Assembly (NCBI RefSeq): GCF_019703515.2
Contig: NC_059368.1
Span: 37,463,831-37,527,830, forward strand
Direction of reading: 5' to 3'
Length of the DNA: 64,000 bases
Origin: Myxocyprinus asiaticus
Lineage: Eukaryota > Chordata > Actinopteri > Cypriniformes > Catostomidae
The translations under genes and the position numbers were made by a program. Position 1 is the first letter of the stretch, and every line of letters starts with the position of its first letter. The notes beneath the pieces were generated by a model. It had not been told where the DNA came from and made no database searches. It worked only from the letters and a program-made list of their open reading frames with translations. Positions 38,525 to 53,500 of this stretch are shown here, piece by piece.

Positions 38525-41500
38525 AACTTGTTTTTATATCATTGTGGGGACTCTTCATAGACTTCCATGCATTTTATGAATTTTATACAGATCTAACGAT
38601 AATTTTTATCCCCTAACTCTAACCCCATCCCTAAACCTAACCCTCACAGAAACCTTTTTGCATTTGTACATTTAAAAAAAAAAACATAAAAGTATGTTTA
38701 ATACCATTTTCCTCATGGGGACCGCTGGCTGGGCCCCACAAGGTAGGTGATCTCAGGTCGCCACAATGCAGTATAAACATGCATGTATACACACACACAC
38801 AGTATTTATTTATTTTTTACAGTTTTGAACAGGTAATATGTTAGTAAATAAGTTTACTAACTTTATTTTATATGATGGGGCACTATGGGGCTGAAGGCCC
38901 CCCAATGGTATAAGACCTGTTAGATGTAATTTTCTCCTAAAACATTAGATGACTGAAAGAACTATTACGGCACCTTTTTTAAACCCCTGTAACACTGCAA
39001 TAAATTGTTTGACATTAGTGCGGATTAATGGATTTGTTATAATGTGGGCCATTTTGACTGCTGGAAAAGGCAATAGAGATTCATTTGTGAAATAAACATG
39101 TACTAAAATTGTAATTCCAAAAATGTACACTGTTAATTTTCTTCATGCAGAATAAATCAGAAATGGTTGTAATATAGTTAAGCAATTTTAAAATGCCAAA
39201 AGTGATTAATATAAATGTAAATTGAGAAGTTTTTTTGTTGTTTTTGTTTTACATTTTTATTTTGTGTTTTTAACAATTCTTCAAAAAATAATTTTACTCC
39301 TTTAATATTCAATACATGTAATTTTTCTCCCCCAATCATTATAGACTTTGGGACCACAATAAAACAGATTTTCATTTAGGAGGGTCTTGAGTGCTGTTGT
39401 ACACTAATCAAGAATGATGTATGAATGTATGAATTTTGAATGTCAGGACAAAAGGAGGGTGCGGTTTCTTTTGAAAAATAAGAGGGTTAATGTAACTGTA
39501 ATGGAATTCAGTTACCTCACTTTTGTATCCTGATTAAGTAACTCAGTTTCATTATGTATTGTGTTACTACCCACGCCTGGTGGATTGTCTGAAATTATAG
39601 AAATTATTGTCTATTTTATCATGTTGTTTATTGTTTATATTATGATCCAGTGTAAGAGAAACATTTAATTCCCACTAACTCAGGCACAGCAGCAGCGTCT
39701 TAAAGAGACCTACGAAGCTGTCAATCAAACCCTTGCTACTACTGAGGAAATCATCTCTGTGGCAAATCTGACCGTCATCGAGGTGGAAGATATGGTGATG
39801 GTAAAGCAGCTTTTGCTCAACTTACTGTCTTACACGTAATATGATATATACAGTGTATTATTATGTCCACAAAGACAAAACCTTGTCTGTTATTTTAGTG
39901 TGACACACACACATATAATTTTATTTTTTTAGAATGATCACACAGATCTTTTTCTTCGCACATAATTTTTAAATTAAATTTAATAAACACTGGCAAGATG
40001 CATGCTTTGGCGGAGTGTAGAAGATTATCAGTGAATAATGGCTTAAATTTTGATCTGTTCATCATACAAAAAGCTATCAAACAGCTGTAGAAGACTTGTA
40101 ATATAGTTGTATTGACTACATTTATGATACTTTTATGGTGATTATTTGGTGTTTTTTTGGCGCTTTACATACATTGCACAATGATTTGGCATTGTACAAA
40201 AAGAGTAGTGTGAAAATAGATGAAAATGTCTACTTTGGTATTCCATGGAATCATTAACTGCATACACATTTGGAATGATATGAGGGTGAGATAATAATGA
40301 CAGTTTTTTTTTTTTTGTAAACTATTTATATGCTACTCTTATTGTGAGTGTAGAATGTGCGACAACAGCATGCTGAAATCGATGGGGCCAGTGTGCTACT
40401 GGAAAGGAAGACAGAGAAGCTGTCTCTGTCAGACAAAGATTTAGTGCTGAGAGCTGAAGACCATGCTAATGAACTGGAGAGACATGCCGAAGAACTCCAG
40501 TAGTAAGTTTCATTCAACTTTATTAAAATAAGAAACACCAGCATTTAAAGGAAAATTCAGCTCACTCCATTAGTATTGTTTTAATGTACTCTGATCTCTC
40601 CTTTAGTAATCTGAAAGGCAGTGACGCAAACGGACATGTGCAGAAAGCCCTGAGTGCCTTGAACGTATACGATAATATCGTCAAATACATCGATGACGCA
40701 AACATCACTGGCCTGACCACTCTCAACATCTCCAGCAGGACTAATGACGTAAGGGAGGATGTCGATACTTTGATTCCTACTGCTGTTTCATTCCGTTATC
40801 TTAAAAGTTCAATTTAGAAGATTTTGCCAGAGCTCAACAATAATGATCTTATGACTCTTCAAGTAGTATAGTAATCAGTAGTATACAGTTACTTCTGAAT
40901 AGTTTTCAATTGGGAAACATGATTTTTGCTATCATAATGGTGTAGTTCCAGCATCAACCAAGAGGGGCTCCGGGGTTGATGCTAACCAGCCAATTCCTGA
41001 TCCCCTGGTTAGGACTATTGCTGCATTCCATTCAACTTGGAAAGTCATAATTTCCAACTTCCCACTAGGAAAAGTGCAAACGAATGCCACGTAAAGACTT
41101 CCAACTTGGAAACTAGAGTGAAAAACAAGAACTCCAATTTATTTCACAAAGATGGAAGTGCATGATTTGACAAAAATGATTAGCACAAACGGAAGTTCAC
41201 ATAATTACATAATTACAATAAATATTCACTTTTATTCTTATAATCCGCATCAATGAGTCGAGGTTCACATAAGATTATAATAAAACTTTAGTTAACGTTT
41301 GCCAGTCAGGTGTTTAAAAAACGGTCGATTTTACTTTCTTATGATAATCGTACACCCGTATAACAAATGCCAACATCGCATAGTATAATTTATCCTCTGC
41401 AATTTGGTTGCTAGGAGACTTCACCCTATACAATCAGAAACACCTGCTAAGCTAACGGGAACATTGCCATTTTGTTTCCTTATACCTTATGTCATCTTTC

Positions 41501-44500
41501 GAACATGGTGCAATGGATTGCCTAAATGGTCAGAGATTTGAGATATCAAGTTGGAATATCCCACATCTGACTTTGAATGGAATGCAACATATGTTCCTTT
41601 GAAAGAAATGTTGTTCTAGAACTAACTAAAGATGTTCATCCAGGAGCATGTCTCATATGGCAAAATCACAGTTAGGGTACAGATACCATGGACATAAGAT
41701 GCAGTGACAATGCAGCAGTCATTCAAGTGACACTTCCGTCAACTGGTCCGAAACTCTCTCACAGTGCCCCGGCCTTCTTTACTGTTGAGCCCTGGAAGCC
41801 AAAATGTGCACAACGATTTTTGTGATTATCTCATGTGTTTCCTGATGTTTCTCCTAGGCTATTGATGGATTAAACTCTCAACTGAACATCCTGAGTCCTC
41901 AGAGTGGCAAAGTGTTCAAAGAGGCAGCGTCCCTACGCTCTGAACAGAAAGGTGAAGCAGAGAAGGCTTTTCCCGCTATTTTCTACTTTCAGGATGTTTT
42001 TGATTTCTGCGAGCATTTTACAATAAGGTTACATTTGTAAACATTATTTAATGCATTAGGTGTCATGAACTAACAATGAACAACATTTATTATCTATGTT
42101 CACATTCATTGATAAAAGAACAACCGTTTATAGTTATTCATGTTCGTTCATATTGCATATTAACATATACAACTTTTATTATATTAGTAAATGAACCTAG
42201 TTGAAATGAACCTTAACCATGATTAACAAATGCTGTTAAAGTATTGTTCATTTTTATTTCATGTTAACAGAGGGTGTGTCTCAATCAGCTCCCTAGCTCC
42301 CTATGTCGTGAATCATTATATCGTGAACACGAATTCGGGCACTGGCAAGGGTGTTCATTCACCGAACATCAGGACACTTGTGACTTAATCACACTGTTGT
42401 CATAAATGACACTGTTGTGCATTTTCGTGGTAGATATTCAAACACAGATAAATTACATAAAGAAATAAACTTCTAACGACTCTAATATTTAAAAGAATAT
42501 TTCCCTTTCATGGTCATTATGGATGAAAGGCATTACAAAAGCATCTCTTTTAAAGACAATATAAGGTTTTGACTTCATATTTTACACTTGTGCTCATCTT
42601 CTAACAACTAGAAGGACTTCAGAAGACATGACAACGTTTCCGGTAAGGGAACATAGTGAGCGACGATGCTCCCTGGTTTTTATGGTGCATTGTGGGAGAT
42701 TTTGATTTTGTGGCAAATGTTTCAGTGCACTGGAATGATTGTGCAATTGAGACAGCCCTAGAAATGGCTGACTCCAGATGCTCCCAAATAGTAGTTAACT
42801 AATGTTAGTAAATGGAACCTTATTGTAAAGTGTTGCCAAATTTCCGTAAGAAGCTTGTGTGTCAAACTCTACATTTCTCTAGTATTGCCTGCAGTAGTTT
42901 TGGATTATACATGATTTCAAAAGTTGAATGCATGTTTATTTCCTTTGCAGAGGTTGAATCCACTGTGCTCGACAACAAGAAATACATAGAGGAGACCAAT
43001 GAGATGATGGAGAGCTCTTCTAAAAAACTAGCTAAGATCATCAGTGACATCAATGCAATTCAGAAAGGCAAAAATAACAAATTGTCTCTTTTCATCTTAT
43101 TGTTTACTGCCTTTTTACACGTGGTATTAACATCCATTATGGGAAAACCAAATTGGGAGATTGTCAAAACACATGACTACATCGCATTTGTAACACAAAT
43201 GCCAATCCACCCTAATGTGTCCTGGGCAACATCAAATGATGGCCTACTCCCCGTCAATCATCCGTTGCACTAAAACAAGTGTTTTTGCAGCTTTAACAGA
43301 AAACAAGAGTCCATTCAAAAGATCTGGAAAAGCCCAAACATATACACTGCCGTTCAAAAGTTTGGGGTCACTTGACTGAAATGCTTCTTGTGATCTTAAA
43401 AGCCTTTTGATTTGAAGGCATATGCTTAAATGTTTGAAATTAGTTTTGTAGACAAAAAATATAATTGTGCCAACATATTAATTTATTTCATTACAAAACT
43501 AAAATTTTATGTAAAAAAAAAAAGTTTTTGAAATGGATGATTTGGACCAAATAACAAAGAAAAGCAGCTAATATGTGCCAAGCATATAGATGCGAACTCC
43601 TTCAATACTGTTTAAAAAGCATCCCAGGGTGATACCTCAAGAAGCTGTTTGAGAAAATGTCAAGAGTACATGTCTGCAAATTCTAGGCAAAGGGTGACTA
43701 CTTTGAAGATGCTAAAATATAACATAGTTTTTATTTATTTATTTTTTTTGTCACAACATAATTCCCATAGTTCCATTTCTGTTCTTCCATAGTTTTGATG
43801 ACTTTACTATTATCCTTAGATGTGAAAAATAATAATAATAAAGAATAAGTAAGTGACCCTAAACTTTTGACCGGTAGTGTAAATGAACAAGTTCAGTTAA
43901 CATAGAACCTTAACTAAAATAACAATGAGTAGTTTGCTCGAAACGTCATAAAACAGTACACTATATCTTATAAATTTTAATTAGAGTGCTAAATCAAAGG
44001 TTAATTTTAGTGCCAAAGCCACACGCAGCTGGGCACGGATGGAAGTGTTTGTGCCATCTTTAGGTGTATACACGTAAACTGTGGGTGTATTGACAAAAAG
44101 ATATAAGAGGCCGATGTTAAAGAAGTTATCTTAGGCTTACTTATGCCTAAAACTTGTGTGCATGAACAAAAAGTACATTTTCCAAATTACTTTGTGCATA
44201 TGATGTATTGCATAACACTGCGCTTAAGATGTAGGACTCTACGTGTTCGTAGATGTGCTTGTTTTTATGTTTATTTTGTGTTTCTGTATCAGATCGGACA
44301 CCGAAGCGTCTGCAGTTCACTCAGGAAGTGGCTGAGGGCACTATGAACCGCTCGGCTGAAGTGTTGCAGATGGTGACACCCATTTTAAAGAGAGTAGAAG
44401 AGTGGAAGGACAACATGAAGAATGAGGCGTATTCCCCTGCAGCATTTGAACGCACTGTGCTGTCGGCTGGCGAGGCGGGTATGACCCACTTCCACAAAAC

Positions 44501-47500
44501 AGAGAAAAGTAGCATTTACTACATGAGCAAATAAAATGTATTCCATACTAAACAATCCATAATCCTTTAGTGTATGTTGGCTTTTTTATCAGTGAATCTG
44601 TGCAGGATTCTGAAGAGTCTTGCTGATGTCTTTTTATTCACTGTGTGTTAAGTGGAGGACCTTTCAGAGATTGTGCCAGAGCTTCTCAATAAGCTGCGTG
44701 TGGTCGAAGTGAAAAGACCTGTGAATAATGTCTCCACAAACATCATGAAAATCCGAGAGCTAATAGCTCAGGCACGCAGCGTCGCCAAGAAGGTACATTA
44801 CTGGCAATAAAAGATCCTCTTGTCTGAGTAAATTAAAACCAACCCACTCATTTCCTATAGAGTGCAACAGTAGCATTGTGGAAGTAAAAATCCCATTCAG
44901 AGTTTCCAAAGAGAAAATGATTGTAGCGATAACAAATAAACCTTTCAAGAGAAACCCACCTTGAGTTCCAACCTCTACCATAAGGTTGTTAAACAATGGT
45001 ATATGTTTCTGTAGAAGCCATAAGTCAGTGTGATTTCAACTTTTTTTTAAAATCATGTTTAATTGCTGAATACATTTTTTTTGGGATGAAGCATTACACT
45101 ACCCACATTCCTATAACAAGATCCAATAAACCATGTTCACTGTTTTTATTGTAACAGGAATTGTGGCAAGCAGAGCTGTGGTATCTTGCAGATTAGCAGA
45201 TGCTCTCTACTTAACTTTAATTACGTTACCTAGCTACCTACCCCAACGTTAGTCGGGTAGTACTAATGACAGTAGTGGGTTTCTCTACAAAGACACAAAA
45301 CCCCACATTTATTTGATTATATAATTTTAATAGGATTAAAAAATTGCTTTATATGATTAGTTCTTTCAATCCGTTATTAGTGCACAGTCTTTGTCACAGT
45401 AGCTTTGTCTTGACTCAGTGTTGGTTGGTTTGGTTAATGGCTTATAAATCTTTATTGAGTTATTTTTTAAATGTCTGTGGAGAAAATGAATGGGAATACT
45501 TTCGGAACAAGCTGCTGAAAAAGATGCCAGTCTATTTTTGCAGTCTAAACAGGAATGTGAAAGCAAAAGACTCTTTTTTTTTTTTTTTCCTCCAAAGAAC
45601 CCAGTTCCTTTGTTTTATGTGTTAACTGATATCTGATTTGTGTTAAATAATATAATTTAAATATTTAACGCTGTTAAAGTTTCAGGGCTGTGTAGTGTTA
45701 TTGATATCTAGTTGCATTGTCATGCTTAATGAAAGGAAGTTGTAAAGGTTTCAAATTTTAGAATACACAGTGTATTAATCAAATTGTTTTTAATTTTAGG
45801 TCATTTAAATTTTATTTCAGTAAATTATGGAGTTATGAAAAAAAAATAGTTTGTTCTTATTGTAGTAAACAAAAACCTTTTCATTTATTTGATGTTTTAT
45901 TTTTGGGTAATGACAATAACACTGGTGTAGAATTAGATCATGATGCTGTATGATTGCAGGTGCAAGTGTCCATGAAGTTTAATGGCCAGTCTTCCGTGGA
46001 GGTTCATCCACACTCCAACCTAGACGAGCTCAAAACTGTGACGTCTATCAGTTTCTTCATCAGAGTGGACCCAGACAAAGACCCCATAGAAGACCGCTTC
46101 CTGCTCTACCTGGGAGACAAACAAGTGAGCACCAGCAAGAGAGGCAGGGGCCAAATGGGGGGAACCGCTCAACCTTGAATGTGTGAAGTACTATCACACT
46201 TGAATAGTGCAATAGAGAGGATTGTCGAAAGGGAGGGGCCAAGGGTGAATAAAAGGCCAAATGAATAAAGGATAAAGACAGAGTGAGAAAGAGATAGAGT
46301 TGGCACTCAACACTCCCAGCAGGACTTTCTCAACAAACATAGCTGCGCAATAAAGCCAAGAGATAATATTCAAAGTCTGAGCGAGGCAGACAGGAAATAA
46401 GAGCCCTAGAGAGAGCGAGGACTTGCCAGCTAAAACTTCAGAGGCAAAACTCAAAAGACGACAGATGAAAGAGAAAAGAACAGAAGCAGACATGAAGAAA
46501 CAGTACATAGAGAACAGAGAAAAAGATTGTTGTGAATATGTGAACAGTGCAGCCTTTGAGTGCAGGCTGTCTCTGTTACTCCCACAATAGAAAGAAGCCT
46601 TCAAAGACAAGAGATAATTTACATAAGCTTCTTTAGACATCACATTCACTATACGAAGCAAGAAATCCATCTGCAGTGTATCTTCTCCACATCCATCCCT
46701 CTATCTTTCATCTTGGTCTCTTCACTATGGGAATTCAGAAGTTACTGTCTGATGCCCTGTTAAAGGGATAGTTCACCCAAAACTGAAATTCTCTTATGCT
46801 CACCATTGTGTCATTCTAAACCCAAAACACAAAAGGAAAATTTTTATTTAATATTCCAGTCTGTCTCTTTAATACAATGGCAGGTGATAGGAACTCACAT
46901 TAAATCTTAAAAAAGCACCCAATGAATTATAAAAGTAGTCTATGTAGCTCATGCATCATATTTCAAGTTTGAAGGCATACAATCTGACACTTCAGTTCAT
47001 TTTTAAGTGAAAATTTGATGTCCAGTGCTATTAGAGAGACATGGTGGCTTGCATGCTCAAGCAAATAACTTGAATTGATTAGCGCTCAAACAACGTGCAA
47101 AATCTTGACTGAACCCCAAAAATAGGTTTTATGTATGCCTTCCGAATATTTTGAATTTTATATATAAGCCGCATAGAGTACTTTTATGAAACTTTAGGGT
47201 GCACTTTCTTGAGCTGGTTTGATTGTTGGTCTAAACAAAAGTATAAATAAATTTCTATTTGTCCCTTTGTACAAAAATATGAATAACAAGCTGAATAACT
47301 ACTACACACAGAATGGTACTCACAACTGTCTGTCGCAAATGCATTGTAAAGAGTAAACCTTGTCCATTATTCTGCGACATCCAACAAATTATGTTGACAG
47401 TGGATCACTTCCACAAATTAGGCCAGACTGCCTTCACACCAATCATGATCCGTTCTGAAGTTCAAGTGAAGTGTACCCCAGAGCCCAGGTTTTAACTTTG

Positions 47501-50500
47501 GTGCAGCTCTTTGGTGTGCACCCAAGTTCGGAAAGCAACTTTTGCACCGAAACAACATCAAAGGTCCAAACCAAAAGTTCTAGTGTGAAAATGTTCTCTA
47601 GTGGTTCATGTGTCCTGATTTCTATTCAGCAAATAAGTGTGTATTTGAAAACATGTGCAGGAATGTTCGGTATTATGTTCATTTCACTTTTTGTGTGTAC
47701 GTGTCCATGTAGGGACAAAAAGACTACATGGGACTGGCCATAAAGAATGATAACCTGGTGTATGTGTACAATCTGGGAGGAGAAGACGTAGAGATTCCCC
47801 TCAGCTCAAAGCCGGTCAGCTCCTGGCCTCCTGTCTTCAACCTTGTTAAAGTGGAGAGGTAAAACAACTGATCTGATCTGATCTTCCACAAATGCTGTAT
47901 GGTTTTCTTAGGAAACTGTTCACACAAAGGTTTTTTAAAACGTTTTGGGCATATAGCTGTGTCATTGTCTACCATCATTGGGTTACCCTCCTTTTCTTTT
48001 CTTGGTAGGTTGGGTCGTCATGGTAAAGTGTTCCTGACTGTTCCAAGTCAGGACACCACAGCAGAGCAAAAGTTTATCCAGAAAGGAGAAGCAGATGGAA
48101 CTGACTCCCTGTTTGACCTTGACCCCAAAGACACTGTCTTCATTGTGGGAGGAGTGCCAGCTGATGTGAAGGTGCTTAAAAAAAGATGTAACTCTTTTTT
48201 CTGTTAGGATAATGCCCAAGTTGGAAGAGTAATGTGTAGAACACAGAACATAGATCCAGACCCTCCCATATTCAGCCAGATGTTGATTCTGGCTGCAGAG
48301 GTGAACAGCTTGCTGGCTTTGTACATCCATAATGCATTAGCCTTTCTTAGAGTACCATTCTACTTAAAAGGTATAAGTGTTTTAGTTCTAAATTCTAATG
48401 ATGTCTTCACATTCTTTCAGCTTCCTCCAGCTTTGAGCTTGGCTCCTTTTGTTGGTTGCATAGAGTTAGAGACCTTGAACAGTGATGTCATCAGTTTGTA
48501 CAACTTTAAAGAACTTCACAAAATGGATGTTGTGGCAACAGTGCCTTGTCCCAGGTAAAGAAACACTTTCCTACATCCCCATCTTCTATGTACTTGGAGG
48601 TATGTGGTGAGGTTTCAGCATACAAAGAGTTTAAAAACTTCCATTATCTGTTTTCTCCAGGCTTTCATGAATCTTAACTCTAAATGTCAAAGGGCAGTCT
48701 CTGATATTTCTCACTGAAGCTGCTGTTGCCTCTGTGTTTGACTGAGGTCAAAGGTGGCACTTCATCTATGGTTTGTTTACACATAACGATCTCTCTATAT
48801 TTCCAGGCATAAGTTGGCTTTCTCTCAGAGTCGTGTGACAAGTTATTTATTTGATGGCACTGGCTATGCTTTAGTCAACAACATTGAGAGAAGAGGCAAA
48901 ATTGGCATTGTCACTCGGTTTGATATCGAAGTGCGAACTGTTGCAAACAACGGCATTCTCTTCCTCATGGTCAACGAGGTAAACATGTTGCATTATAAAT
49001 CTTGTTCTGAAATTATTTAGAATATTTATTCATTCTACATACTAAAAAGCATTCAAACTGAATGATTGCGTATATTATTTAATTTACGATGGACTTCCTC
49101 AGACAAATTTCTTTGTGCTGGAGCTGAAAAATGGGTTTCTACGTCTGATGTATGACTTTGGTTTCACCAATGGCCCTGTCATAATGGAGGAGAACTTAGC
49201 CAAACTTCAGATCAACGATGCCAGATATCACGAGGTGAATTCTATCTTGAGGCCTCTTTCTGGATGTTTATCAAGTCTTGTCTTCAAATGTTTAATCGTG
49301 TACTGTGAAATGGATCATCAGATGTTGTCAAGAAATACAAATAAGCCATTGGATATGCTTGGCAGGTTTTAACACCTCAGTGTTTGCATTTCTCTCTCAG
49401 GTGTCTGTAATATATCATCACACTAAAAAGGTAATTCTGCTAGTGGACAGAAGCCATGTCAAGACCTTGGAAAATGAGAAGAAACCATTACCATTCTCTG
49501 ATATCTTTATTGGAGGAGCTCCTTCTAGCATTCTGCTTTCTAGGTGAGAATATTTGCGTCATCAATGTCTAAGACTTTCTTTTTTTCACATACAAATTTT
49601 AATGCACAGGTTCCCAGACAAGTACCTATTTGAAATATTCCATATGACTATCCCCCAGGCCAGAGCTGTCAACCCTGGTGGGGTTGAAGGGTTGTGTGAA
49701 GGGATTCCAATTCCAGAAGAAGGACTTCAATCTCCTGGAGGAGCCAGGAACCATAGGAATCAGCAGTGGATGCCCAGAGGAATCATTTGTATGTAGCACA
49801 CCTTCCGATCAAAATAGCATGGCAATATTGTTATTATTGCCACATTGGACTGTTGGGTAGTAATATGAAGTGAAGGCCGCACCAGTGTATCTAGGCTAGG
49901 GGAAGTGCACACATACTATAAACAATTATTTGTTTGTATTATTGACATTTTTTGTTGTCTTCTACCTGCAGATGTCCCGTAAGGTATATTTCACAGGTGA
50001 GGGCTACCTGGGCTCCACAGCTAAAATTTCACCATTCCAGACATTTGAGGGTGGACTGAACTTCAAAACCCTACAGTCCAATGGACTCCTATTCTACCAC
50101 AAAGATGGGGTACAATTATTTTTATTAAGTCTTACCCTTTCTTTAAATCATAACAGGCAGGCAATCTAATTCTAACCCAAACTCATAAAAGGCATGGAGG
50201 TCAAAGGCTTCTCACTCTTGCTCTCCATCTTAGTCAGATGAGTTTTCTCTCTCACTGGAGAATGGTGCAGTGGTACTCCAGTCCAAAGGGACCAGAGTTA
50301 GATCACATAAGAAGAATTACAATGATGGACGATCTCATTTCCTGGTTGCAACCGTGTCCAATCAAAAGTAAGTTGCTGGCTTTTAAAATCAATGTTCCAC
50401 CTTTCCCTAGTGAATACTTTATTTCAAATTTAGCTTTGAAGCTGGCCAGGTATTCTTATATGTATAAGCTCATTACATCAACTTTTTTGGTAGGTATGAA

Positions 50501-53500
50501 CTTGTCATTGATGACAAAGACAAGCAGGAGAAGAAGAAGCCAGCCTCCACATCTCAGTCAGATAATACTCTGAAGACCTTCTACTACGGAGGCTCTCCTT
50601 CAAGTTCTGTACAGAATTTTTCTGGCTGCATCAGTTACGCTTACATTAGCAGGTAATGCATTGTATTCCACACACCTACAACCCACACTAATTTTTTACC
50701 AAACACAGCTCCAAAACCTGGTGAGCTGCCTTGCTTCTATTGTCTACATAGGTAGTTGTATTCTTAGGGAGCATCTTAATTGAAATGTTACCTCATGTAG
50801 GCTGTGAGATACACTACATGTCACAATACATAAAGTATGTCACAATCCAATATATTGAATGCATCAAAATATTATACAGTGTTGTGAAAAGTATTTGCCC
50901 CTTCCACATTTCTTCTATTTTTGTGTATTTTCCATAGTTATTTGTTTTAGATCTTCAAATGAGATATAACATAAAACAAAGGAAAACTTAGTAAACACAA
51001 AATACTGTTTTCAAATATATATTTTTTATTGAATCAAAAAGTTATCCAACACCTATATCACCCATGTGAAAAACTAACTGCCCTCTTAAACTTAAAGAGC
51101 ACCTATTATGGTTTTTCAAATATTACCCTTCATATAGTGTTATATAGCTGTTTGTCAATGCAAAAAAGTCTGCAAAGTTTCAAAAATCAAAGTGCACGAG
51201 AAATGGAATTATTGACTCCCAAAAGAAAGAACCGATTCTGAACATCTGAAACGAGTCGTTAGTAATTCCAGAATTACTTCCTGTACTAACCTACGTAATT
51301 TGGTAACAAAAAAAACCCGCCTCTGGTCTTCATTGGCTGCTCGCGAACAGCTTTGACCCGCCCTCAAACACTACACTAAGCGGTAGACCAATCACAACAG
51401 ACTGGGACATCTGACCAATCAGAGCAGGGTAGGCTTTCTGAAAGGAGGAGTTTAGAATGAATCCTTTAGAACGGATCATTGAACGAGTCGTTTTTGACAC
51501 TGGGAAAACAAGGTAATGCTGCAATTTAAATTATGAGCAAATTAAAGTGTTTTTTGACCTTGGATGCATGTAAATCTATTGTATGAGACCTTTAAAACAA
51601 AATTAGGCACGTTTAAAAACCATAATAGGTGCTCTTTAATAGCTGGTTGTGCCACCTTTAGCAGCAACAACTGCAACCAAACGCTTCCGATAACTAGAGA
51701 TCAGTCTTTCACAATGCTTTCGTGGAATTTTGGCCCGCTCTTCTTTGCAGAACTGCTTTAGTTAAGCCACATTGGAGGGTTTTCGAGAAACACTTGAACT
51801 GCCCATTTAAGGTCCTGCCACAGCATCTCAATTGGGTTCTAGTCAGGACTTTGACTAGGCCACTCCAGAACTTTAATTTAGCTTCTTTTGAGCCATTCAG
51901 AGGTGGACTTGCTCCTATGCTTTGGATCACTGTCTTGCTGCATAATCCAATTGCGTTTGAGCTTCAACTCACGGACTGATGACCAGATGTTCTCCTTTAG
52001 GATTTTCTGATAGTGAGCAGAATTCATGTTTCCCTCAATTATTGCAAGTTGCCCTGGCCATGAAGCAGCAAAGTATCCCCATACCATCACACTACCACCA
52101 CCATGCTTGACTGTAGGTATGATGTTCTTTTTGTGGAATTCTGTGTTTGATTTACACCAGATGTAACGGGACCCCTGTCTTACAAACAGTTCCACCTTCG
52201 ACTCATCAGTCCACAGAAAATGTTCTCAAAATGTTTGAGGATCATCAAGGTGTGTTTTGGCAAAATTCAGACGAGCCTTAATGTTCTTCTGGGTTAGCAG
52301 TTGTTTTTGCCTTGCCACTCTTCCATGGATGCCATTTTTGGCCAGTGTCTTTCTGATAGTGGAGTCATGAACAGTAACCTTTATTGATGCGAGAGAGGGC
52401 TGCGGTTCCTTGGATGTTGTCCTTGGCTTTTTTGTGACTTCCTGGATGAGTCGTCGCTGTGCTCTTGGAGGTTGGCCACTTCTGGGAAGGTTTACTACTG
52501 TGCCAAGTTTGATCCATTTGGAGATAATGGCTCTCACTGTGGTTCTTTGGAGTCCCAGAGCCTTTGAAATAGCTTTGTAACCCTTCCCAGACTAATGTAT
52601 TTCAATCACCTTTTTCCTCATCATTTCTGGAATTTCCTTCAGCCTTGTCATAGTGTGCTACTGGGTGAGACCTTTTAGCCAACTTCATGCTGCTGAAAAA
52701 GTTCTATGTAGGTGTTGATTTGATTGAACAGAGCTGGCAGTAATCAGGCCTGGGTGTGTCTAGTCCAGCTGAACCCCATTTTGAATGCAGTTTCATAGAT
52801 TTGGTAACAAAGGGGGCAAATACTTTTTCCACACAGGCCCAGTTTGTATTGGATAACTTTTTTGCTTCAATAAATAACATTATCATTTAAAAACTGTATT
52901 TTGTGTTTACTCAGATTGCCTTTGTTTTATGTTAGATTTTGTTTGAATTTTTGAAACAATTTAGTATGAGATATACACAAAAAAAGAAGAAATCAGGATG
53001 GGGGCAAATATTTTTTTCACAGCACTGTAACTGGATCGCAATTGATTTTGCGCCAAATGTGAGAGAGCGTTATTAGCAGGTCCTTGAGAGAAAGTGTAAA
53101 TCTGCGGGTTTAGTTTCAATTTGTTTCATGCCTCGTAAAAGCAGCTCCAACTGCACTGAAGAATGTTGGTCTCAGAGTTTGCGCTTTAGATGAGTTGCTT
53201 CTTCATTATTAAACTGTTAGACATGATTTGAATGCACAAATAGATTAAAATGTATATTAATACAGGGATCACCAGTATCAGTCCAATATCAGGAGAAAAA
53301 TTATTACGATATATGATTGTATCGGCAAAGTCCTACATCATACGTGACTGATTTGGAACACCCTTCACAGGCAGCAACTCTGCATGCCACAAAACAGTGC
53401 TCTTCATGTGAAGCATATGTGAGACTGAACTCACAATTGCTTCCAATAGAGTTAGACATTTATTTCATCTTTTTTTTTTTTTTTTCAATAATGACTTAAG

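Larger units (their letters stand above)
50877..53027 (-). mobile_element. Tc1/mariner transposon, interrupted
   Basis: Inverted termini cagtgttgtgaaaagtattt and tttttttcacagcactg, with TA on each side (50875-50876, 53028-53029). Without the 540-bp MITE and duplicated TTAA the element would be about 1.6 kb, the normal size for Tc1. The minus strand carries a broken transposase. Confidence 0.9.

Noticed and set aside
42812..43273. 153-residue continuous frame as a separate small gene
   Set aside because: It is intron, lama4 exon 17 and read-through past the GC donor; only 42951-43067 is supported.
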